NCBI GenBank assembly: GCA_902589965.1
Contig: CACIUX010000002.1
Location: 1-64,000 of the forward strand
Reading direction: 5' to 3'
Origin: an uncultured SAR86 cluster bacterium
GTDB taxonomy: Bacteria > Pseudomonadota > Gammaproteobacteria > Magnimaribacterales > AG-339-G14
DNA: 64,000 nt
Shown piece after piece: positions 10,076 through 19,021 of this stretch. A program made the position numbers and the translations under genes. The notes under the pieces are model-generated. The model saw only the letters and a program-made list of their open reading frames with translations. It ran no database searches and was not told the DNA's origin. The first letter of the stretch is position 1. Each line of letters starts with the position of its first letter.

Positions 10076-11308
10076 ATGTTCAAAAGTATTAATAAAAATA
10101 CTTTAATTGCTGGATCGTTTTTCTTTTGTGTTTTGTATGCTCTCTTTGTCATGCGTCCTTTCAGGAGCGCAATGGCTGCGCAAATAGGCACAAGTGATCT
10201 GACCTACTTCTTGTTGATTGTTGTATTGGTTATGTTACTGGCAAATCCTGTTTATTCTCTTATTGTATCGCGGGTAAAGGAATCAAGGCTTGTAACGTAT
10301 ATTTATGGTTTTTTTATCCTCAACCTTTTTTTATATGCCTTTATAAATAACCTCTATCCGGATAATTATGTTGTGGGCGTAAGTTTTTACATTTGGTATA
10401 ACGTATTCAATTTTTTTGTTGTTTCAGTTTTTTGGGCCAAAACAGTTAATAGTTTTCAAACCGACGATAGTAAAAAGTATTTCGGCATTATAAGTGCCTT
10501 TGGTTCTGCTGGAGCTTGGCTAGGCTCTCAATCAGTTTTACTTTTTCTGGCTGATTTGCCTGTCGTTGCAATGCTGTGTGCATCTGTTGGATTAATCTTA
10601 GGTATTGTTTTGTCTAGGTTGTTGAGTAGTGTTTCAAGCGAAATCATTAAAAAAGAAAATTCGGGTTTTCTTTCAGAATTATCAGAGCAATTCATACAAA
10701 TAAAATCCAATAAACTTGTCAGACAACTCTTAATTTATGCTTTTCTTTGGACGTGTCTAGCAACATCTCTATATTTCTTCAGTCTTGAAATAATCAATAA
10801 GTATTCAACAGATGTTGTTGAACAAAGAAAGATTTTCTCTTTAGCAGACTCTGTGGTGACGCCAATTTCTTTTTTCGCTCAATTATTTTTAACTAGATTT
10901 TTCTTAGAAAATAGATTTTTTGGTATCAAGTTTGTCTTAATTGCTTACGGGGCATTATTCTCCATAGCTTTCTTTGCAATTTCAGGCTACATGGCGAATA
11001 TATTGCTAAGTTCTTCTGGGGTAATACTGTTTATTATTTTATCGGCTGTCATGAGGCCTTTTGAATACGCAATAAACAAACCTGCAAGAGAAAGCGTTTA
11101 TACAACATTAGAGAAATCTGAAAAATATAAATCAACTGTTTTTATAGATACGTTTACCAATAGATTTGGCGATGCCTCAGGTGGATTATTATTCAATGCC
11201 TTGATTGTTTTGGGATTGAGCTTATCCCTGGCGCCTATGGCAATTATTCCTTTAGCAATTTATTTATCCATGCAAGGAAGATCAATAGCTACTAAGTCTT
11301 CTATCTAG
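10076..11308 (+). CDS. Polytopic transporter, MFS/NTP-exchanger (Tlc)-like superfamily
   Basis: About 12 hydrophobic segments; LYALFVMRPFRSAMAAQIG and YFGIISAFGSAGAWLGS resemble ATP/ADP-carrier-like MFS proteins. Confidence 0.65.
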   Translation: MFKSINKNTLIAGSFFFCVLYALFVMRPFRSAMAAQIGTSDLTYFLLIVVLVMLLANPVYSLIVSRVKESRLVTYIYGFFILNLFLYAFINNLYPDNYVVGVSFYIWYNVFNFFVVSVFWAKTVNSFQTDDSKKYFGIISAFGSAGAWLGSQSVLLFLADLPVVAMLCASVGLILGIVLSRLLSSVSSEIIKKENSGFLSELSEQFIQIKSNKLVRQLLIYAFLWTCLATSLYFFSLEIINKYSTDVVEQRKIFSLADSVVTPISFFAQLFLTRFFLENRFFGIKFVLIAYGALFSIAFFAISGYMANILLSSSGVILFIILSAVMRPFEYAINKPARESVYTTLEKSEKYKSTVFIDTFTNRFGDASGGLLFNALIVLGLSLSLAPMAIIPLAIYLSMQGRSIATKSSI

Positions 11309-11315
11309 AATGATT

Positions 11316-12185
11316 CTAGTAAGGCCTATCACCGACGATAGTTACTCTCTCAACTTTTCGGACATTGGGCCAATAGTCGGAAGCAGCGTAATGTTGGCAT
11401 GCTCGATTATCCCAAAATGCAATTGAGTTTGGCTCCCAAATAAATCGACATTGATACTCAGGAATGGATGCTCTGGAATAAAGAAAGTTGAGCATTTTCT
11501 CAGATTCATCTGGATCCCAGCCTTTGATAAATTGAGTAAACGCCCTATTGACGTAAATACTCTTTTGCTTAGTATCTGGATGAGTTCTTATGACAGGATG
11601 CTCTGGATTTGGAAATTTCTTATTCACAGCTTCAATCTCTTCTTCAGTTTTTCCTGCCTTCACTAAGCCCTTTCTGAAATTGGCAAAATCATGAATCGCA
11701 ACGGCACCATCAAGCTTTTCTTTGACCTCGTCTGGAAGATCTTCGTAGGCTGCTCCCATGTCTGCAAAAAGAGTATCTCCTCCGTAATCAGGACACTCAA
11801 TCATTCTTAATACTGAACCCAGAGAAGGCTCTTGTCTCCAAGTTACATCTGAATGCCAAGTATTTTCTTTGCCTCTGTTGTCTTTATCGTGAGTAATTTT
11901 TAGCACTTCTGGAAAATTTTCTTTTTGAGGTGCAAAAGGATGAATTTCTAGCGAGCCAAAATTACGAGCAAAGTTTAAATGCTCTTCTGTTGAAATCATC
12001 TGGTCTCTAAAAAAAATAACTTTGTACGTTAAAAGAGCTTTGTAGATCATGTCAAATGTCGATTGATTCAAATCTTCTCTTAAATCTATATCAAGCAATT
12101 CTGCTCCTATCGAGGGCGATAATCTTTTTACTTTGAAAGGAAGTTTCTGACTTTCAAACTTCTCTGCTGAAAAACTGTTGTTCAT
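11316..12185 (-). CDS. TauD/TfdA family Fe(II)/2-oxoglutarate dioxygenase
   Basis: TWHSDVTWRQEPSLGSVL HxD motif, FADMGAAYEDLP, FWDNRACQHYA. Confidence 0.93.
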   Translation of the reverse strand: MNNSFSAEKFESQKLPFKVKRLSPSIGAELLDIDLREDLNQSTFDMIYKALLTYKVIFFRDQMISTEEHLNFARNFGSLEIHPFAPQKENFPEVLKITHDKDNRGKENTWHSDVTWRQEPSLGSVLRMIECPDYGGDTLFADMGAAYEDLPDEVKEKLDGAVAIHDFANFRKGLVKAGKTEEEIEAVNKKFPNPEHPVIRTHPDTKQKSIYVNRAFTQFIKGWDPDESEKMLNFLYSRASIPEYQCRFIWEPNSIAFWDNRACQHYAASDYWPNVRKVERVTIVGDRPY

Positions 12186-12241
12186 AATCTCTGATAAATT
12201 CTATCCAAGAAATTTTTAATTTAACAGGGCTAGGCTAAAAA

Positions 12242-14077
12242 TTAATTCAACGACTTTGCATTACTAATCATGTCATTTACTTTCTCTTCAACAATAAAAA
12301 GAGGAGGACTGCCATGATCTAAGAGAGCAGAGTGAAAGTCTTTTATGTTGAACTTTTCGCCCAAGGCATCTTGAGCTTTTTTTCTTAGCTCTAGTATTTT
12401 TATCATACCGACCTTATAGCTAAGCGCCTGAGCAGGCCATACAATATAGCGCTCTATCTCAACTCTCACCTCAGTGTCAGACATTCCAGTTTTTGCTTTC
12501 ATGTACGCCATAGCTTCTTCACGAGTCCATCTTTTATAGTGCATTCCTGTATCTACTACCAATCTGACTGCTCTGAAAAGTTCACTTTGCAAAATACCTA
12601 ATTCATCCAAAGGGTTATCAGCCAAGCCAGCTTCCAAGGCGAGCTGTTCTGCGTAAAGAGCCCATCCTTCTGAAAATGCCGAAGTTCTATAACCAAATTT
12701 TCGATAATAAGTTAGATCTTCATTTTCCAAGGAATGAGCTATTTGGTGATGATGGCCCGGAATAGCCTCATGATAGGCAAGTGTTTTCATGCCGTACTTT
12801 GGAGTTTGCTTGATATCGTACAAATTTGCATAAAAGACGCCTGGCCGACTCCCATCCAAAGCAGGCGATCTGTAATATCCACCCGCCGCGGTTTTTTCTG
12901 AGTACTCTGGGACTGCTTTAACGATGACTTTAGATTTCGGCATAGTATGAAAGTACTTTTCTAAAACAACGTATGCCTCATCAACCATCTCGGAATAATC
13001 TTTAATCGCAATCTGTTTTCTATCGGGAGTATCGTCGTAGAGAAATTGCGGATCCTCATTTAACTCATTCATTAAAATACCCACAGACTTATCTTGGCTG
13101 TATCCTAATTGCGTCAGGATAGTTTTCATCCTATTGCTAACTCGCTCTACTTCGCTGAGACCCATATCGTGAATTTCTTGGGGCGAATAATCTGTAGTTG
13201 TATAAGTTCTTATTCTCAACTCATAATATTTATCGCCGTTCGGTTGGGACCATAACCCATGATTATTATTTGCTTGAGCTTGAGTTGAAATCAAAAAATC
13301 TTTCATCATCTTAAATGCTTTATCGATGCTTTGTCTGATTGCTTGTTTAAGCTTCTCTCGCAACTGTATTTTCTGATCTTCTGAAAAGTCTAAATCTTTA
13401 ATTTTTCTGTTGAATTCTGTATAGATAGGATGCTCCTCAAATGAAAAGTTTAAGAATTCATCAAGCTGAGCAATGACGCGTTCGTAAACAAATTTTGGCG
13501 CATAAAAGTCAATGGCTTTTTGCCCATTTAATTCATACAGATACCCCTCAAAAACTGCTTCAAAAAGTCTTACTCTGTCTATGTAAGCTTCTGCTTCTGG
13601 TAAATTTCTAATCGGATGGGTATCTGTCATGAATTCAACCATATCAATGTGAGCACCGCCTATCTGATTGAGAACGTAGTTATGGAAAGGGAAAGTCTCT
13701 AATCTCAACAACGTATTCTCAGTATCGAAAATAGCTATTTTTTTTGAAGCTCTTTGGATGCTGCTTAGATTTTCATCATCATAAGATCTTAAAGTCTCTA
13801 AAATCTTTCTTGCTTTCGCTTTGTCGCGATCTAATTGTTTCTGACTTGGAATGGTTAATTTTGATGCATGACCGGTAAGCCAATTGTATTTATCAAAAAT
13901 GCCTATGTAAGTCATTGACTCAGGTGAATCAATTATTTCAAGAAAAGTTTCTTTGGCTAAAAAATGATCTATTGAAAAAGGCTTCATGAAAAAAAGATTC
14001 ACTAAATAAATCGAAATAGCCAAAAGAGCCAATAAAATCAGTCGAAATAGATATTTGAAAGCTAATTTAAATGTCAT
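12242..14077 (-). CDS. DUF885 family putative metallopeptidase
   Basis: AYHEAIPGHHHQIAHSLEN, FSEGWALYAEQLALEAGL, N-terminal TM segment. Confidence 0.9.
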   Translation of the reverse strand: MTFKLAFKYLFRLILLALLAISIYLVNLFFMKPFSIDHFLAKETFLEIIDSPESMTYIGIFDKYNWLTGHASKLTIPSQKQLDRDKAKARKILETLRSYDDENLSSIQRASKKIAIFDTENTLLRLETFPFHNYVLNQIGGAHIDMVEFMTDTHPIRNLPEAEAYIDRVRLFEAVFEGYLYELNGQKAIDFYAPKFVYERVIAQLDEFLNFSFEEHPIYTEFNRKIKDLDFSEDQKIQLREKLKQAIRQSIDKAFKMMKDFLISTQAQANNNHGLWSQPNGDKYYELRIRTYTTTDYSPQEIHDMGLSEVERVSNRMKTILTQLGYSQDKSVGILMNELNEDPQFLYDDTPDRKQIAIKDYSEMVDEAYVVLEKYFHTMPKSKVIVKAVPEYSEKTAAGGYYRSPALDGSRPGVFYANLYDIKQTPKYGMKTLAYHEAIPGHHHQIAHSLENEDLTYYRKFGYRTSAFSEGWALYAEQLALEAGLADNPLDELGILQSELFRAVRLVVDTGMHYKRWTREEAMAYMKAKTGMSDTEVRVEIERYIVWPAQALSYKVGMIKILELRKKAQDALGEKFNIKDFHSALLDHGSPPLFIVEEKVNDMISNAKSLN

Positions 14078-14092
14078 CTATATTAAATTTAG

Positions 14093-15235
14093 TTAATAAG
14101 AGAATTTTTTCAAGATATCAGGGATATTTTTCTTAAAATTAAAGAACCCCTTATTTGAAAACTCCCAACAAAAAATGTCTTCTTCGCGAGTTATAAAGTT
14201 GATGTCCGTATTATTTGTTTTCTGAACCTCTCTTAAAAAATCTAGATTTTCTCCTACAGATGGATAGACAGCGTCAAATAAATTAAGTTGCTGTAACTTC
14301 TCTGGCGATTCCAAAGAAGAATTATCAAGATATGTCTGCGCATCGCTAAGAGCTTTCTTTTTAAAAGCCAATACTTTTTCATCTAATTCTATTTTTCTGT
14401 GAGCATTATTTAACAGAATCAAATATATATTTTCATAGCTCTTGTAGAAGTTTTCTCTCCCCTCTAGCCAAAGGTCATTTTCAAACATCACAAGAGTGTT
14501 ATATTTTTTTGTTTCATTAAATGTCAGGTTTAAAGGCTCTTTTAAATATTCTTTTTCTTCATTTAAAGATTCGGCAACGGTATTCAATCCTTTTGGATGA
14601 AATCTACCGTCGGTAAATTTTGATATGTTTGATGGTCTAGCAATATAGTGCTTGCCTTTTGTTTGGATGCCGGCAACCCACCGCCAACTGAGCGTATTTG
14701 AAGCTGCATCTCCATCCAATAGATATTTCATAAAGAATTCAGCCCCTAACTGCCAAGGAAGGCCTAGGGTAAAAATCCAGATACTTGCGAACCACATTCT
14801 CGTATGGTTATGAAGGTAATTTTCTTCTTTTAATTCATTGATCCAAAAATCAAAGCAATCAATCCCTGTATTGCCATTAGTAGCTTTTTCATAAGCGGAT
14901 TCATCGTATATCTCCACCCCTTCAGAAATAAAATCTTCCCAGACGGCAGGCCTTAATTCCAACCAACCTTTCCAATAAGTTCTCCAGTATATCTCTTGGA
15001 TAAATTTTTCTATTTTTGCAAATGAGTAGAAATCTAATGACCGATTTATCAGCTCTTGTTCAAGGATAAGTCTGTGGGCAATGAAAGGCGACAAACAAGA
15101 AACATTATCTCTTTTTTCAGGTCCATAATCGTAATTTCTTAACCCTTGATAGTCCGACAAATTGTTAGAGACAAAATTTTCAGCAACTGAATTAGCTAAC
15201 TTAAACAGGTTTTTTGTATCATCTTTTGAGTACAT
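14093..15235 (-). CDS. Photolyase/cryptochrome-family FAD-binding protein with atypical domain order (FAD domain N-terminal, alpha/beta-like segment C-terminal)
   Basis: IQEIYWRTYWKGWLELRPAVW, HNHTRMWFASIWIFTLGLPWQLGAEFFMKYLLDGDAASNTLSWRWVAGIQTKGKHYIARPSNI; C-terminal TLVMFENDLWLEG...IYLILLN...VGENLDFL. Confidence 0.8.
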   Translation of the reverse strand: MYSKDDTKNLFKLANSVAENFVSNNLSDYQGLRNYDYGPEKRDNVSCLSPFIAHRLILEQELINRSLDFYSFAKIEKFIQEIYWRTYWKGWLELRPAVWEDFISEGVEIYDESAYEKATNGNTGIDCFDFWINELKEENYLHNHTRMWFASIWIFTLGLPWQLGAEFFMKYLLDGDAASNTLSWRWVAGIQTKGKHYIARPSNISKFTDGRFHPKGLNTVAESLNEEKEYLKEPLNLTFNETKKYNTLVMFENDLWLEGRENFYKSYENIYLILLNNAHRKIELDEKVLAFKKKALSDAQTYLDNSSLESPEKLQQLNLFDAVYPSVGENLDFLREVQKTNNTDINFITREEDIFCWEFSNKGFFNFKKNIPDILKKFSY

Positions 15236-15497
15236 TTTGGCTTTCCATTCTTAAAAGTTCTGCCTTTTTTTTGATGCCACCTTTAGCGCTGTAGCCCCCT
15301 AAATTGCCATCAGATCTAACTACTCTATGACACGGGACTGAGGGCGCATACGGGTTCTTGGCACAAGCATTAGCAACTGCTCTAGCGGATTGAGGATGAC
15401 CAAGTGCAAGTGCAACTTCCTTGTAAGATCTGGTTTCGCCATAAGGAATTTTTTTTAATTCTTTCCAGACTTTCTTTTGAAATGATGTGCCTACCAT
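15219..15497 (-). CDS. ogt: MGMT/Ogt-type methylated-DNA-protein cysteine methyltransferase, minimal active-site domain
   Basis: FQKKVWKELKKIPYGETRSYKEVA, ARAVANACAKNPYAPSVPCHRVVRSDGNLGGYSAKG; 92 aa. Confidence 0.88.
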   Translation of the reverse strand: MVGTSFQKKVWKELKKIPYGETRSYKEVALALGHPQSARAVANACAKNPYAPSVPCHRVVRSDGNLGGYSAKGGIKKKAELLRMESQNVLKR

Positions 15498-15507
15498 AAA
15501 GTCTAAA

Positions 15508-15945
15508 TTAGCTTTTTTTTGCCTTGCCGCTGATATAATCCTTCAGCATCTCATATTCTTTGCATGAGTTTGGGCAGAGAGACAGCAATTTCTCTAAATT
15601 TTCTTTAGCTTTTTCCATTTCACCGATTTGAGCAAAGAACTCTCCTTGGTATTCCAAAGCAGTTTTATTGTTTTCATCAATAGCTATTGCCTTTTCATAA
15701 AATTTCTTTGCTTTATCAAACTCACTTATTTTTCTATTTGAAAAGGCCAATAAGGTCCATCCGTCTGAGTCCTTTGGCTTTTTTTTGGTGTATTTTGTGA
15801 GTTTTTTTATTGCACTCTCGAATTGTTCTTTTTTTACTAGTTCCACTGCTTCTTTATAAAGTTTCGAAGCAGAAGGCTTGTTGTAACTTGCAGCAAAAAT
15901 ACTTTGCGTTGTTATAAAAATAATTATTAAAAATATGTTTCTCAT
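15508..15945 (-). CDS. Secreted/periplasmic TPR-repeat protein
   Basis: Signal peptide-like N-terminus; TPR-type repeats (SDGWTLLAFSNRKISEFDKAKKFYEKAIAIDENN). Confidence 0.78.
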   Translation of the reverse strand: MRNIFLIIIFITTQSIFAASYNKPSASKLYKEAVELVKKEQFESAIKKLTKYTKKKPKDSDGWTLLAFSNRKISEFDKAKKFYEKAIAIDENNKTALEYQGEFFAQIGEMEKAKENLEKLLSLCPNSCKEYEMLKDYISGKAKKS

Positions 15946-16023
15946 AACTTTAATTTACCACTTTATTTGAATATATATTTTTATATGAATATAAATGGAT
16001 TAAGGATATAAGATTCATTTCCT

Positions 16024-17451
16024 ATGAAAGATATTGTGTTGATTCATCGAAATGTAAGGATGTTTGACAATCCTGCTTTATTCCATGGATCTAAGAATCA
16101 AGATTATGGAGTTATTTATCTTTACGATCAAAACTATTGGCAAGCAAATGGTAAATCGAAAATTCAATTAAATTTTCTTTTCGATTGCTTGAAAAATTTG
16201 GATCAAAAGCTTGAAGAAAAAAATTCTCAAATTCATGTGTTTTCAGGAAATTATCTTGACCTCAAAAAATGGATTGAAACTCATTTTTCAGAATCAATGA
16301 TTCATGCTAACCATTGCACTGATGTTGGTTATTTCAGAGATGACTTCAATGGTTTTCGAGATCATTTTTTAAAAAAAGAGAAGATTAAGCTCTATTCAGA
16401 TTTTGGGATTCAAGTTAAGGCTCCTAATAGAGATAAATGGGCAAAAGATTGGGAAGATCAAATGAGTAAGCCTTTACTTAAAGAACCTTATACAAACCAA
16501 AATATAAACAAGATAGATAAGCCCTTAAAACCATTAAATTTATTTTTAAAAGATCGTCAATTTCAAAAGAAAAAAAACTCGTCTTATCAATCAGGAGGAT
16601 CTGATCATGCTTACATCTTGTTAGATAGTTTCTTAAAGGAAAGATGCGCTGGATACAGTTTTAAGATGTCATCGCCGCATGAGGCCGAGCATTCATGTTC
16701 AAGGCTTTCCCCGCATATTGCGTTCGGCTCTGTTTCCATCAGAGAGATTTATCAAAAACTTCTCAGGGAGTTAGAAATAAGCGGATACAAAAAAGACTTA
16801 AATTCATTTAAAAAAAGGCTTTACTGGCACTGCCATTTTATCCAAAAGCTTGAAACTGAACCTGAGCTTGAGTTTAACTCCATGCATCCTATGGCAGATG
16901 AGTTAAGACAGGACGCAAACAATGAGCTTATAGAAAAATGGATTTTGGGAGAGACAGGTTTTCCATTTCTTGATGCGTGCATTCAGTATTTGAGAAACGG
17001 GGGATGGATCAATTTTAGAATGAGAGCCATGATTATGTCTTTTGCTTCATATAACTTGTGGCAGCCTTGGCAAAAAACATCACCTCTCCTCGCAGAGCTG
17101 TTTGTAGATTACGAGCCAGGTATTCATATTTGCCAAGTTCAAATGCAAAGCGGAGTCACTGGCATAAACCTACCTAGAATTTATTCAGTTCTTAAGCAAA
17201 GTAAAGATCAAGATCCAAATGCAGACTGGATAAAAGCACAAATACCAAAAATTTCTAATATGTGTTTAGACAAAATTCACAATGCAGAATTAAGTGATAT
17301 GTATTTTGAGAAATTAGTTGATCCAGTTCTCTCAGCGAAAAAGGCTCGAGAGACAATTTGGGCATCAAGATCAAACATTGAATTTAAAAAAATTGCCAAA
17401 GATGTTTACTTAAAGCACGGCAGTAGAAAAAGACAGAACGCAAGATTTTAA
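16024..17451 (+). CDS. Cryptochrome/DNA photolyase family protein (standard domain order)
   Basis: N-terminal MKDIVLIHRNVRMFDNPAL; SRLSPHIAFGSVSIREIY; GETGFPFLDACIQYLRNGGWINFRMRAM. Confidence 0.9.
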   Translation: MKDIVLIHRNVRMFDNPALFHGSKNQDYGVIYLYDQNYWQANGKSKIQLNFLFDCLKNLDQKLEEKNSQIHVFSGNYLDLKKWIETHFSESMIHANHCTDVGYFRDDFNGFRDHFLKKEKIKLYSDFGIQVKAPNRDKWAKDWEDQMSKPLLKEPYTNQNINKIDKPLKPLNLFLKDRQFQKKKNSSYQSGGSDHAYILLDSFLKERCAGYSFKMSSPHEAEHSCSRLSPHIAFGSVSIREIYQKLLRELEISGYKKDLNSFKKRLYWHCHFIQKLETEPELEFNSMHPMADELRQDANNELIEKWILGETGFPFLDACIQYLRNGGWINFRMRAMIMSFASYNLWQPWQKTSPLLAELFVDYEPGIHICQVQMQSGVTGINLPRIYSVLKQSKDQDPNADWIKAQIPKISNMCLDKIHNAELSDMYFEKLVDPVLSAKKARETIWASRSNIEFKKIAKDVYLKHGSRKRQNARF

Positions 17452-17489
17452 CTTGTTCACGACCTTCAACTAATTTAATCTTAAGAAAG

Positions 17490-18464
17490 ATGAAAGTAGT
17501 TATCTCAGAAGATACCAATAAGTTCTATGGAGATCAGATCAAAGCGTTGGATCCTTCAATAGAGATTTTTTCACTAAATCCCGAAAATCCTAAAAATCCA
17601 TCTTGGGCAGAAGTCCCAGAATGTGATGCATTCTTTTTGTCTTATCAATTTTTATTTGCTGTTAGAGATCACGAAGAACTATTTGAGCCAATGTTGGATT
17701 TGTGCAAGAAAATGAAATTTATTCAGAGCGGTTATGCAGGAATGGATGCGCCTTTTTTGCAGGCTGTTTTAAAAGAATCTCAAGCTGTAATAGCAAATGC
17801 TAGCAGTATTTATGGAAAGCCTATGTCTCATTATGTCTTGGCTCAAATGCTCCGATGGAATAAAAGAATTGATGAGCATGCAATTATGCAAAAAGAAAAA
17901 GAATGGATGCCAAATGGTGGGGACGGTGAGTTGACAGATAAAACCTTAGTCATTCTTGGCTACGGGGGAATTGGCAAAGAAGTGGCCAAGCTAGGCAAGA
18001 CATTTAATATGAAAGTTACGGGCATAAGAAGAAACCCTGAAGAATGCGATTATGCAGATGAAGTTTTGAGTATAGATGCTTTAGAGGGGCTGTTACCTCT
18101 TACAGATTTTCTGGTTATGGTTTTGCCAGATAGTGAAAGTACCAGAGATATCGTGGATGCAAATTTTTTAAAAAAAATGAACTCTTCTTCAATGTTGATC
18201 AACGTAGGCCGAGGTAGTGCGATCGTTGAAGACGATCTAGCTGATGCCCTCAACAATGGAATCATTGCAGCAGCGGCACTCGATACTACTAAAAACGAAC
18301 CTCTTGAAAAAGAATCTAAATTGTGGGGTGCAAAAAATTGTTTTATTACTCCGCACGACTCAGCGCACTCTCTGATGTCCCTGCCAAGGTCATTTAATTT
18401 ATTTTTAGAAAATGTTTCTAACTTAAGAGATAGTCAACCAATTAAGAATCTTTGGGAAGCCTAG
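17490..18464 (+). CDS. D-2-hydroxyacid dehydrogenase (NAD-dependent)
   Basis: LVILGYGGIGKEVAKLGKTFNMKVTGIRR, LINVGRGSAIVEDDLADALNNGIIAAAALDTTKNEPL. Confidence 0.92.
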   Translation: MKVVISEDTNKFYGDQIKALDPSIEIFSLNPENPKNPSWAEVPECDAFFLSYQFLFAVRDHEELFEPMLDLCKKMKFIQSGYAGMDAPFLQAVLKESQAVIANASSIYGKPMSHYVLAQMLRWNKRIDEHAIMQKEKEWMPNGGDGELTDKTLVILGYGGIGKEVAKLGKTFNMKVTGIRRNPEECDYADEVLSIDALEGLLPLTDFLVMVLPDSESTRDIVDANFLKKMNSSSMLINVGRGSAIVEDDLADALNNGIIAAAALDTTKNEPLEKESKLWGAKNCFITPHDSAHSLMSLPRSFNLFLENVSNLRDSQPIKNLWEA

Positions 18465-19018
18465 CCAACCTGCTTCCAAAACTTCAGCATTTTTACTGTT
18501 GTTTTATCCTTAGCTATAAAGTGATGATAGATGGATGCCAGTATGTGGACAAAAATTAAAAAAATCACAGCATTGGTTGAAAATTCATGGACTCCTCGAA
18601 TTAATTGAAAAGCTTCTTGGGAGTCTGTTTCAGAAGATAGGTTTAAATATCCAAAGATAACGATGGGGTCTGAGGTGAAATAAGCTGAAGCAATTCCGGT
18701 GAAAATGAGCAAAGTAATGAAGAAATATAAACCGTAGTGACCAATTTTTGCTGAAAATTTTTGCCAATTAGGCATAGAATTTGGAAGCGCCGGTGCACCG
18801 TAGATATATCTTAGAATGATCCTAAAGATAAATAATACTGTGACTAAAATTCCCACAGTAGCGTGATCAACTCTAGATTCGAGCCTATCCCAAAGCTCCA
18901 TTTCTCCACCAAACTTTTGAGCTATATTCAAATCTAAGATAATTAGGAATGCCATCAGCCAATGAATCACTTTTTGAGAAATTAAATAATCTGATCTTGA
19001 TAAAGAAATTTTATTCAA
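18461..19018 (-). CDS. Cytochrome b561-family membrane protein
   Basis: QKVIHWLMAFLIILDL, 4 TM, VHILASIYHHFIAKDKT. Confidence 0.82.
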   Translation of the reverse strand: MNKISLSRSDYLISQKVIHWLMAFLIILDLNIAQKFGGEMELWDRLESRVDHATVGILVTVLFIFRIILRYIYGAPALPNSMPNWQKFSAKIGHYGLYFFITLLIFTGIASAYFTSDPIVIFGYLNLSSETDSQEAFQLIRGVHEFSTNAVIFLIFVHILASIYHHFIAKDKTTVKMLKFWKQVG

Positions 19019-19021
19019 TCT

